Source: Acidovorax radicis (lineage in GTDB: Bacteria > Pseudomonadota > Gammaproteobacteria > Burkholderiales > Burkholderiaceae_C). Taken from it: a stretch of 64,000 nucleotides of DNA. Position 1 is the first letter of the stretch; each line of letters opens with the position of its first letter. Under the pieces are notes generated by a model. The model saw nothing but the letters and a program-made list of their open reading frames with translations, did no database searches and was not told the DNA's origin. This document shows, in pieces, positions 44,596 through 52,024 of the stretch. The position numbers were made by a program, and so were the translations under genes. The DNA lies in assembly GCF_020510705.1 (NCBI RefSeq), contig NZ_CP075184.1:2356001-2420000 (forward strand), in the 5' to 3' direction.

Positions 44596-45381
44596 ATGGC
44601 GGCTGACAATGCAACCTATGCCCTCGAGCTGCGTGACCTGCGCAAGAGTTTTGGCAAGACTGAAATCATCCGAGGGGCGAATTTGGCGGTGACGCCGGGA
44701 GAGCGCGTGGCCATCATCGGCCCCAATGGTGCCGGTAAATCCACGCTGTTCAATTTGATCAGCGGGCGTTTTGCCCCCACCAGTGGCGACGTTATCTTGA
44801 ACGGCCAGCGTATCAACGGATTGCCTCCGTATGAGATCAACCGCCAGGGGCTGTCGCGCAGTTTTCAGATCACGAACATCTTCCCCAAGCTGAGCGTGTT
44901 CGAGAACCTGCGCTGTGGCGTGCTGTGGAGCATGGGCTACAAGTACACGTTCCTGCGTTTTCTGTCGAGCTTGCGCGATGCCAACCAGCGTGCCAAAGAG
45001 CTCATGGAGATGATCAAGCTCGACAAGAAGCGCGACACGCTGGCGATGAACCTTACCTATGCCGAGCAGCGCGCGCTGGAGATCGGCATCACCATTGCGG
45101 GCGGTGCCAATGTGATCTTGCTGGACGAACCGACGGCCGGCATGAGCAAGACCGAGACCATGCGGTTCATCCATCTCATCAAGGAAGTCACCGAAGGCCG
45201 CACGCTGCTCACGGTGGAGCACGACATGGGGGTGGTGTTCGGCCTGGCTGACCGGATCGCCGTGGTGGTCTATGGCGAGGTGATCGCTTTCGATACCCCC
45301 GACAAGGTGCGCGCTAACCCGCGCGTGCAGGAGGCTTATCTGGGCTCTGCCGTGGCCGATGAACAGGGTGCGGGACACTGA
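44596..45381 (+). CDS. LivG-type ABC ATPase with variant signature motif (operon 2)
   Basis: The 261-aa ATPase has Walker A GPNGAGKST, Walker B VILLDEPTAGMS and switch His in VEHDMGVVFGL, all canonical. The signature motif, however, reads LTYAEQRALEIG: the Gly normally present (as in SHGEQ of operon 1) is Ala156. In an ABC dimer this motif contacts the ATP held by the partner subunit, here the LivF-type protein. The BCA_ABC C-terminal tail (RANPRVQEAYLGSAV) is present. The livF gene follows after three bases. Confidence 0.92.
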   Translation: MAADNATYALELRDLRKSFGKTEIIRGANLAVTPGERVAIIGPNGAGKSTLFNLISGRFAPTSGDVILNGQRINGLPPYEINRQGLSRSFQITNIFPKLSVFENLRCGVLWSMGYKYTFLRFLSSLRDANQRAKELMEMIKLDKKRDTLAMNLTYAEQRALEIGITIAGGANVILLDEPTAGMSKTETMRFIHLIKEVTEGRTLLTVEHDMGVVFGLADRIAVVVYGEVIAFDTPDKVRANPRVQEAYLGSAVADEQGAGH

Positions 45382-45384
45382 CTT

Positions 45385-46080
45385 ATGCTGAAAATAGACA
45401 ACCTTCATGCCTACTACGGCAAGAGCCATGTGCTGCATGGCGTGGGCTTTGATGTGCAACCCGGCGAGATCGTGGCGCTGCTGGGCCGCAACGGTTCGGG
45501 CCGCTCGACCACCGCCAAGGCCATCATGGGCCTGGTGGACTGGGAGGGAGCCATTAACTTCAAGGGCCAGGACATCCGTGGCAAGAAAGCCTACGAGATC
45601 GCCCACCTGGGCATCGGTTATGTGCCCGAGAGCCGCGACGTGTTTCCCAACCTCACCGTGCACCAGAACTTGCTGCTGGGCCAGAAAGGCAAAGGAAAGA
45701 GCAGCCGCTGGTCGTTCGACGATATGTACACCATGTTCCCGCGCCTCAAGGAGCGCCAGCACACCGAGGCGGGGGTGATGTCGGGTGGCGAGCAACAGAT
45801 GCTCACGCTGTGCCGCACGCTCATGGGGGACCCTGATCTCATCATCATCGATGAACCCACTGAAGGTCTTGCGCCCAAGATCGTCGAGCTGGTGGGGCAG
45901 TATCTGCAGACCATCAAGGCCCGGGGCATTTCGGTGCTGTTGATCGAGCAAAAGCTCACCATTGCGATGAAGATCTCGGACCGGGCGCTGGTCATGGGGC
46001 ACGGCTCCATCGTGTTTCAGGGCACCCCCGAAAGCCTGCGCGCGGACAACTACGTGCGCAAGGAATGGTTAGAAGTCTGA
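45385..46080 (+). CDS. LivF-type ABC ATPase with Arg in Walker A (operon 2)
   Basis: The 231-aa ATPase has signature MSGGEQQM and Walker B LIIIDEPTEGLAP intact, and the LivF-usual Gln in the H-loop (LLIEQKL). Walker A reads GRNGSGRST: the ATP-binding Lys is replaced by Arg40 (CGC, 45502-45504). The remainder matches LivF over its whole length, so this is not decay. The changed Walker A would share a composite site with the variant signature of the LivG-type partner. This is the last gene of operon 2, and a terminator follows 35 bases later. Confidence 0.92.
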   Translation: MLKIDNLHAYYGKSHVLHGVGFDVQPGEIVALLGRNGSGRSTTAKAIMGLVDWEGAINFKGQDIRGKKAYEIAHLGIGYVPESRDVFPNLTVHQNLLLGQKGKGKSSRWSFDDMYTMFPRLKERQHTEAGVMSGGEQQMLTLCRTLMGDPDLIIIDEPTEGLAPKIVELVGQYLQTIKARGISVLLIEQKLTIAMKISDRALVMGHGSIVFQGTPESLRADNYVRKEWLEV

Positions 46081-46114
46081 AAAAAAACAAAGGATTGTCA
46101 TTGCGATATTTCAA

Positions 46115-46144
46115 GCCCCGGCGTCGCTGTCGGGGTTTTTTTTT
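46115..46144 (+). terminator. Terminator of liv-type operon 2
   Basis: CCCCG and CGGGG flank a 10-base loop partly paired (GCG/TGT region), followed by nine Ts. It ends the transporter operon. Confidence 0.8.
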
Positions 46145-46348
46145 CGCGCGCAGGCCACTGCTTTTTGATCTGCATCTGCATGCGGCGTGGCTGCGGTGCA
46201 GTGTGGTCATGTGGCGAGCGTATAAATCTTGTGTCCACAGCGTTTCGTCTTTTGCGGACGCGTGACTGAGGCACCCGTATGCGACGCTTTTGCTGCGTTG
46301 GCTGCAGATTTCGCCGGGCGCTCTTTTTTACCCACGGGAAGTCATCGC

Positions 46349-47998
46349 ATGAAAAAACACAGTCCAACGCCTTCGCTTGCCAACCCCCAGACAGCACAGC
46401 TGTGGATCGTTGGGGGCGGCATTGCGGGTATGTCGGTTGCCGCCTTTGCCATCCGTGACGGCAAGGTTCCGGCCAGCCATATTCACATTCTCGAAGAGAC
46501 CGATATGCCCGGTGGCTCGCTGGACGGCGGCGCTGCGCCCAACGCACAAGCTCCCCAGACATGGGTGACGCGTGGCGGCCGCATGCTGACCGACGAAACC
46601 TACCTGTGCCTGTGGGACCTGTTCGAAAGCATTCCCTCACTGGAAAACCCGGGCCTGTCGGTGCGTGAGGAATGCCGCCAGTTCAACACCCAAGTGCAGA
46701 CCCATGCACAAGCCCGCCTCATCGATGCCCGTCATGTGATTGCCGACGCACAGAAGCTGGGTTTTTCGATGGGGCATCGCGTGCAGATGCTGCGCCTGCT
46801 GGCGCTCAGCGAAGACCATATCGGCAGCCGTCGCATCGACGAGTTTTTTGACGAGGCGTTCTTTCAGACGAATTTCTGGCGCATGTGGCGCACGACGTTT
46901 GCGTTCCAGAAGTGGCACAGCGCCATCGAGTTGCGCCGCTATTTCCTGCGGTTCGTGCAGGAGTTTCCGCGCATCCATACCCTTGCCGGTGTCAAGCGCA
47001 CCAAATACAACCAATACGATTCGCTCGTTGTGCCGCTGCAGCGCTGGCTGATGGAGCAGGGCGTGGATGTGCGCTTTGGTCACCGCGTGACCGATGCCAC
47101 GTTTGCAGAGCAGCCCGATGGCACACGCAGGGCAACCGCACTGCAGGTGGAAAAAGGGCGGGGTACCTCCACCACCGCAGCGACCAGCGTCACGCTGGAC
47201 CTGGGCGCCGACGACCTGGCCTTTTTCACGCTGGGCTCCATCACGCCTGACGCGCGCTATGGTGGCAACGACGATGTGCCTGCGTTGGTGCGCGACCGGC
47301 AAGACCACGGCTGGGCATTGTGGGAAAAGATTGCCCAAAAGGCCCCTGACTTCGGCCGTCCCACCGCGTTCTGCGGCAATGTCGATGAGCACAAGTGGGA
47401 GTCGTTCACGCTCACCATGCGCGACGACCGCCTCCTGCAGCGCATCACCGAATACTCGGGCAACCAGCCCGGCACCGGGGCTTTGATGACCTGGTACGAA
47501 TCCGGCTGGCATCTGTCGGTGGTGGTGCCCTATCAGCCCCATTTTTATGGCCAGGCACAGGGCACTTACACGCTGTGGGGGTACGGGTTTCAGGTAGATA
47601 ACCTGGGTGATTACGTGCGCAAGCCCATGTCGCAGGCCACGGGCAAAGAGATCCTCACCGAGCTCATTCACCAGATGGGTTTTGAGGACCTGCTCGACCA
47701 TGCGCTGGCTACTACCGACGTCACCACCGTGATGCTGCCTTACGCGTCGGCCCTGTTTGCCTGCCGCGCTGCGGGCGACCGTCCTTTGGTGCTCCCCGAG
47801 GGTTCGCAGAACTTCGCTTTTCTGGGGCAGTTTGTCGAAATGGACGGTGATGTGGTGTTCACTGTCGAATATTCGGTGCGCTGTGCGATGGTGGCGGTGT
47901 ACCACCTGCTGGGCATTGACCGTGAAATTCCGGCGATTTACAACGGCATGCTGGACCCGAAAGTAGGGCTGCACGCCCTCGAAGCCGCTTTCAGCTAA
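46349..47998 (+). CDS. ohyA: Oleate hydratase (MCRA family)
   Basis: The 549-aa FAD-dependent enzyme adds water to the cis double bond of oleate to form 10-hydroxystearate. It has the FAD-binding LWIVGGGIAGMSVAAFAIRDG and GGSLDGGAAP motifs, the family segment RGGRMLTDETYLCLWDLFESIPSL, YNQYDSLVVPLQRWLMEQGVDVRFG and the C-terminal QNFAFLGQFVEMDGDVVFTVEYSVR. ATG 46349 follows GGGAAG; the upstream in-frame stretch lacks family similarity. It may detoxify or prepare unsaturated fatty acids for the beta-oxidation genes downstream. Confidence 0.93.
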   Translation: MKKHSPTPSLANPQTAQLWIVGGGIAGMSVAAFAIRDGKVPASHIHILEETDMPGGSLDGGAAPNAQAPQTWVTRGGRMLTDETYLCLWDLFESIPSLENPGLSVREECRQFNTQVQTHAQARLIDARHVIADAQKLGFSMGHRVQMLRLLALSEDHIGSRRIDEFFDEAFFQTNFWRMWRTTFAFQKWHSAIELRRYFLRFVQEFPRIHTLAGVKRTKYNQYDSLVVPLQRWLMEQGVDVRFGHRVTDATFAEQPDGTRRATALQVEKGRGTSTTAATSVTLDLGADDLAFFTLGSITPDARYGGNDDVPALVRDRQDHGWALWEKIAQKAPDFGRPTAFCGNVDEHKWESFTLTMRDDRLLQRITEYSGNQPGTGALMTWYESGWHLSVVVPYQPHFYGQAQGTYTLWGYGFQVDNLGDYVRKPMSQATGKEILTELIHQMGFEDLLDHALATTDVTTVMLPYASALFACRAAGDRPLVLPEGSQNFAFLGQFVEMDGDVVFTVEYSVRCAMVAVYHLLGIDREIPAIYNGMLDPKVGLHALEAAFS

Positions 47999-48014
47999 TG
48001 TGCCGAGCGACCGC

Positions 48015-48043
48015 TGCAAAAGCCCCGTGCGAGGGGCTTTTGC
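48015..48043. terminator. Terminator of the oleate hydratase gene
   Basis: GCAAAAGCCCC and GGGGCTTTTGC form a perfect 11-bp stem 17 bases after the stop, with T-rich and A-rich ends, typical of a bidirectional intrinsic terminator. Confidence 0.85.
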
Positions 48044-48060
48044 ATGGGGCATCGCGCTAA

Positions 48061-48328
48061 GAACGTGTTTAGGATCTCCCAGGGGTCGCGCAGCGGTCTT
48101 TGCGGGATGGGATGCAAGGCGCGGGGAGCAGCCAATAGCTAGGCTATTGGCAAGCGCCGCAACACCGCAGACCGCCCGCAAAGACCGCTGCCCGAAGGGT
48201 TGGAGCGAAATCGGGCGATTGAACGCTCCGGCTGCTTGCATGGGCACGAGCCCATGCGGCGCATCCAAAGCATCCACTCATCCCGATTGCGCTCCAACGC
48301 GATTCCCTGCGAGATCGTAAACACGTTC
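48061..48328. mobile_element. 268-bp MITE-like element with TAA target duplication
   Basis: The ends GAACGTGTTTAGGATCTC and GAGATCGTAAACACGTTC are inverted repeats matching at 17 of 18 positions. TAA flanks both sides (48058-48060 and 48329-48331), as expected for a 3-bp target duplication. Inside, AGCGGTCTTTGCGGG and CCCGCAAAGACCGCT form a second inverted pair, and GCCAATAGC/GCTATTGGC form a central hairpin. There is no transposase ORF, so movement would depend on a related IS, perhaps an IS5-type element judging by the duplication. Confidence 0.82.
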
Positions 48329-48331
48329 TAA

Positions 48332-48485
48332 AGGTGACATCGCTGCTTATCGCTTTCTGTGGGGCATGGCCCGCATCTTGTCCCGGGCGGGACAAATAGA
48401 TACCCCCTGTCACTGGCAAAGTCAGTGGCAGCCTCTACAATAAAATCGCACGATCGTTCTTTTTTACTTTCCAAGGGACAACAGC
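48332..48485 (+). promoter_or_regulatory. Promoter region of the FadB/J-type gene with ACGATCGT palindrome
   Basis: ACGATCGT at 48449-48456, within TCGCACGATCGTTC, is a palindromic core like those bound by TetR-type acyl-CoA-responsive repressors of fatty-acid and branched-chain degradation. A TACAAT hexamer at 48436-48441 lies just upstream and could be the -10 element, so a bound repressor would sit over the start of transcription. The regulator itself is not in the window. Confidence 0.45.
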
Positions 48486-50585
48486 ATGACCGCTGAATAC
48501 AAAGTCCACGGCGCCGTTGCCGTGATCACCATGTCGAATCCACCTGTCAACGGGCTCGGTCTTGCGACCCGCCAAGGCATTGTGGACGGGTTGAACCGTG
48601 CCAACGCTGACGCCGCCGTGAAGTCCATCGTCATCACCGGGGCCGGTGAGGCGTTTTCAGGCGGCGCCGACATCAAAGAATTTGGCACCGACAAGTCTTT
48701 GCAAGAGCCCAATCTGCTGTCGGTGATCGCCGCCATCGAGAACTCTTCCAAGCCGGTCGTTGCCGCCATGCACACTGTCGCCATGGGCGGCGGCCTGGAA
48801 CTGGCCCTTGGCTGCCACTACCGCATTGCGGCCCCTGGCTGCTTGATTGCGTTGCCCGAAGTGAAACTGGGCCTGATTCCTGGCGCGGGCGGCACGCAGC
48901 GCCTGCCGCGCGTGATCGGTGTCGAAGCCGCGCTCAACCTCATCGTGAGCGGCGAGCCCGTCAAGAGCGAAATGATTGGCGCCATGCCTGGGCAGAAGCT
49001 GTTTGACAAGATGGCCGCGTCGGCCGAATCGCTGGCGGCAGAAGCCCTGGCCTATGCACAAAGTGTGGCCGATGCACGCCCCCTGCCGCTGGTGCGCAAT
49101 CTGCCCTGCAAACACCCCGAGGGCGACGCGTACTTTCAGTTCGCCCGCAACATGGTCAACGGCATGGCCAAGAACTATCCGGCCCCGCCCAAGTGCGTGG
49201 ACGCCGTCGAAGCCGCCACCAAGAAGAAGTTTGCAGAAGGCATGTTGGTCGAGCGTGAGCTGTTCATCAACCTGATGTGGACCCCCGAGTCGCGCGCACT
49301 GCGCCACCTGTTCATGGCCGAGCGTGCAGCGAGCAAGATCCCTGATGTGGCCTCCGACACCCCCAAGCGCGACATCAAGCAGGTGGGCGTGATTGGCGCA
49401 GGCACCATGGGCGGCGGCATCTCCATGAACTTCCTGAACGCGGGCATCCCCGTCAAGATTCTGGAGATGAAGCAGGAAGCCCTGGACCGTGGCATCGCAA
49501 CCATCCAGAAGAACTACGAAGCCCAGGTCAAGAAGGGCAAGCTCAAGCAAGACAAGTACGAACAGCGCATGGCCCTGCTGACCACCACGCTGAGCTACGA
49601 CGACTTGAAGGACTGCGACCTCATCATCGAGGCCGTGTTCGAAGAAATGGGCGTCAAGGAAGCCGTGTTCAAGCAACTCGACGCCGTGGCCAAGCCCGGC
49701 GCCATCCTGGCCTCCAACACTTCCACGCTCGACGTGGACAAGATCGCAGCGTTTACCAAGCGACCGCAGGACGTGGTGGGCATGCACTTCTTCAGCCCTG
49801 CCAACGTGATGAAGCTCTTGGAAGTGGTGCGTGGCAAAGAGACCGCCAAGGACGTGCTGGCCACCGTGATGGCCATCGGCAAGAAGATCAAGAAGACCTC
49901 GGTGGTCTCGGGCGTATGCGACGGCTTCATCGGCAACCGCATGATCGAGCAGTACAGCCGCCAGGCAGGATTTCTGCTGGACGAAGGCTGCACGCCCCAG
50001 CAGGTGGACAAGGCCGTCGAGAAGTTCGGCTTTGCCATGGGCCCGTTCCGCATGGGCGACCTGGCGGGCAACGACATCGGCTGGGCGATCCGCAAGCGCC
50101 GCGCCGTCGAGCGCGCCGACATGAAGTACAGCCGCACGGCCGACAAGCTGTGTGAACTGGGCCGCTTTGGCCAGAAGACCGGCGCAGGCTGGTACGACTA
50201 CCAGGCCGGCAAGCGCGACGCGATCCCGAGCGACCTGGTCAACAAGATGATCGAAGACCACCGCAAGGAACTCGGCATCACGCCACGCAAGATTTCGGAC
50301 GAAGAAATCGTGCAGCGCCTGGTGTTCGCTCTGGTCAACGAAGGCGCGCACATCCTGGAAGACGGCATTGCCAGCAAGTCCGGCGACATCGACATGGTGT
50401 ACCTGACCGGCTACGGCTTCCCCATCCACCGTGGCGGCCCCATGCACTACGCCAGCGAAGTGGGTCTGTTCAACGTGGTGCAGGCCATGGACCGTTTTGC
50501 CAAGAACCCCAACGACGATGCGGAGTTCTGGAAGCCCGCTCCGCTGCTGGCCAAGCTGGCAGCCGAAGGCAAGGCATTTGCCTGA
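48486..50585 (+). CDS. Bifunctional enoyl-CoA hydratase / 3-hydroxyacyl-CoA dehydrogenase (FadB/FadJ type)
   Basis: The 699-aa protein joins a crotonase domain (about residues 1-190; AFSGGADIKEFG, HTVAMGGGLELALGCHYRIA, LPEVKLGLIPGAGGTQRLPR) to a 3-hydroxyacyl-CoA dehydrogenase. The NAD-binding site is VGVIGAGTMGGGISMNFLNAG, the catalytic His is in VGMHFFSPANVMKLLEVV, and two C-terminal dehydrogenase repeats follow. It performs hydration and oxidation in beta-oxidation. ATG 48486 has GGGA in AAGGGACAACAGC upstream. The thiolase gene follows, so together they carry three of the four cycle steps. Confidence 0.95.
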   Translation: MTAEYKVHGAVAVITMSNPPVNGLGLATRQGIVDGLNRANADAAVKSIVITGAGEAFSGGADIKEFGTDKSLQEPNLLSVIAAIENSSKPVVAAMHTVAMGGGLELALGCHYRIAAPGCLIALPEVKLGLIPGAGGTQRLPRVIGVEAALNLIVSGEPVKSEMIGAMPGQKLFDKMAASAESLAAEALAYAQSVADARPLPLVRNLPCKHPEGDAYFQFARNMVNGMAKNYPAPPKCVDAVEAATKKKFAEGMLVERELFINLMWTPESRALRHLFMAERAASKIPDVASDTPKRDIKQVGVIGAGTMGGGISMNFLNAGIPVKILEMKQEALDRGIATIQKNYEAQVKKGKLKQDKYEQRMALLTTTLSYDDLKDCDLIIEAVFEEMGVKEAVFKQLDAVAKPGAILASNTSTLDVDKIAAFTKRPQDVVGMHFFSPANVMKLLEVVRGKETAKDVLATVMAIGKKIKKTSVVSGVCDGFIGNRMIEQYSRQAGFLLDEGCTPQQVDKAVEKFGFAMGPFRMGDLAGNDIGWAIRKRRAVERADMKYSRTADKLCELGRFGQKTGAGWYDYQAGKRDAIPSDLVNKMIEDHRKELGITPRKISDEEIVQRLVFALVNEGAHILEDGIASKSGDIDMVYLTGYGFPIHRGGPMHYASEVGLFNVVQAMDRFAKNPNDDAEFWKPAPLLAKLAAEGKAFA

Positions 50586-50692
50586 TCGCTGGATCGCTTG
50601 ATCCGATCGAATTGATTGATGCAGTGAAGCCGCACCGGATGCGCACGCCTTTGGCGGCCATCGGTGCGTTCCACCCCTGAAAGGATTTCCCC

Positions 50693-51868
50693 ATGACCTC
50701 CGCAGTGATCGTTTCCACCGCCCGCACCCCGCTTGCCAAGAGCTGGAAGGGTTCCTTCAACATGACGCACGGCGCCACGCTGGGCGGCCATGCCGTGCAG
50801 CACGCTGTGCTGCGCGCCGGCATCGACGGCGCTGACGTGGAGGACGTCATCATGGGTTGCGCCACGCCCGAAGGCGCCACCGGCAGCAACATCGCGCGCC
50901 AGATTGCGCTGAAGGCTGGCCTGCCCATCACGGCTTCTGGCGTCACCGTCAACCGCTTCTGTTCGTCGGGCCTGCAGACCATTGCCATGGCAGCGCAGCG
51001 CATCATTGCCGGTGAAGCCGACGTGTATGTGGCCGGTGGTGTCGAAAGCATCTCGTGCGTGCAGCAGGAGATGAACCTGCACATGATCCAGGACCTGGCG
51101 CTGGCCAAGCAAAAGCCCGAGATCTACTGGAGCATGTTGCAGACCGCCGAACAAGTGGCCAAGCGCTACAACATTGGCCGCGAAGCCATGGACGAATACG
51201 GCGCGGCCAGCCAGCAAAAGGCTTGCGCTGCGCAGGCCGCTGGCCTGTTTGATGCAGAAATCGCCCCCATCACCGTCACAGCCGGCGTGGCCGACAAGAC
51301 GCTGGGTTTGATCACCAAGCAAGTGACTGTGAGCCGCGACGAAGGCACGCGCGAAGGCACCACGGTGGAGGCCATCAGCGGCCTGCGCTCGGCACTGCCC
51401 GGTGGCCTGATCTCGGCCGGCAACGCCAGCCAGTTCAGCGACGGCGCAGGCGCCTGCGTGGTGACCAGCGAAGAGTACGCGAGCAAGAAGGGTCTCAAGC
51501 CCCTGGGCCGTTTCCTGGGCTTTGCGGTGGCCGGTTGCGAGCCCGACGAAATGGGCATTGGCCCCGTGTTTGCCGTGCCCAAGGTGCTGAAAAAGCTGGG
51601 CCTCACGGTGCAGGACATCGACCTGTGGGAGCTGAACGAAGCCTTTGCCGTGCAGGTGCTGTACTGCCGCGACAAGCTGGGCATTCCGGCCGATCGCCTG
51701 AACGTGAACGGCGGTGCCATCGCCGTGGGCCACCCTTACGGTGTGTCGGGCCAGCGCCTCACGGGCCACGCCCTCATCGAAGGCAAGCGCCGCGGCGTCA
51801 AGCGCGTGTGCGTGACCATGTGCATCGGCGGCGGCATGGGCGCTGCGGGCATTTTTGAAGTGTTCTGA
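50693..51868 (+). CDS. Acetyl-CoA acyltransferase (thiolase)
   Basis: The 391-aa thiolase cleaves 3-ketoacyl-CoA in the last beta-oxidation step. The nucleophilic Cys is in [15 protein letters not shown], the catalytic His in [16 protein letters not shown], and the second Cys in [24 protein letters not shown] precedes ATG 50693. It sits 107 bases after the FadB/J-type gene and is followed by a terminator. Confidence 0.95.
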   Translation: MTSAVIVSTARTPLAKSWKGSFNMTHGATLGGHAVQHAVLRAGIDGADVEDVIMGCATPEGATGSNIARQIALKAGLPITASGVTVNRFCSSGLQTIAMAAQRIIAGEADVYVAGGVESISCVQQEMNLHMIQDLALAKQKPEIYWSMLQTAEQVAKRYNIGREAMDEYGAASQQKACAAQAAGLFDAEIAPITVTAGVADKTLGLITKQVTVSRDEGTREGTTVEAISGLRSALPGGLISAGNASQFSDGAGACVVTSEEYASKKGLKPLGRFLGFAVAGCEPDEMGIGPVFAVPKVLKKLGLTVQDIDLWELNEAFAVQVLYCRDKLGIPADRLNVNGGAIAVGHPYGVSGQRLTGHALIEGKRRGVKRVCVTMCIGGGMGAAGIFEVF

Positions 51869-51895
51869 TCTCGCTGCGGTTTCGCAACCGGAACT

Positions 51896-51946
51896 ACCCC
51901 GCGTGCAGTGTCACTGAGTTGAGTGATGCTGTAGCGGGGTTTTTTA
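51896..51946 (+). terminator. Terminator after the thiolase gene
   Basis: ACCCCGCGTGCAGTGTCACT and AGTGATGCTGTAGCGGGGT form a long stem with two mismatched positions around GAGTTG, followed by six Ts. Confidence 0.85.
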
Positions 51947-51969
51947 TGGACTTCGATACTCCTATTTTT

Positions 51970-52005
51970 ATAGCTGCTTGCGCTTGATTTATAAGCGCTA
52001 GAGGC
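51970..52005. repeat. Dispersed palindromic repeat, copy 4 (inverted)
   Basis: ATAGCTGCTTGCGCTTGATT continuing to TATAAGCGCTAGAGGC is a copy in the opposite orientation, placed 20 bases before the acyl-CoA dehydrogenase start and probably in its leader. Confidence 0.85.
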
Positions 52006-52024
52006 TGTTTTTAATGTAAACGCC

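Noticed and set aside
41008-46080. Operon 2 as a decaying (pseudogene) transporter because of the Walker A change
   Set aside because: All five genes are full length with intact frames and other motifs; the paired position of the two variants argues for selection rather than decay.
48657-50447. 596-aa minus-strand ORF opposite the FadB/J-type gene
   Set aside because: Antisense shadow of a strong family match; composition is His/Val-rich and no motif is present.
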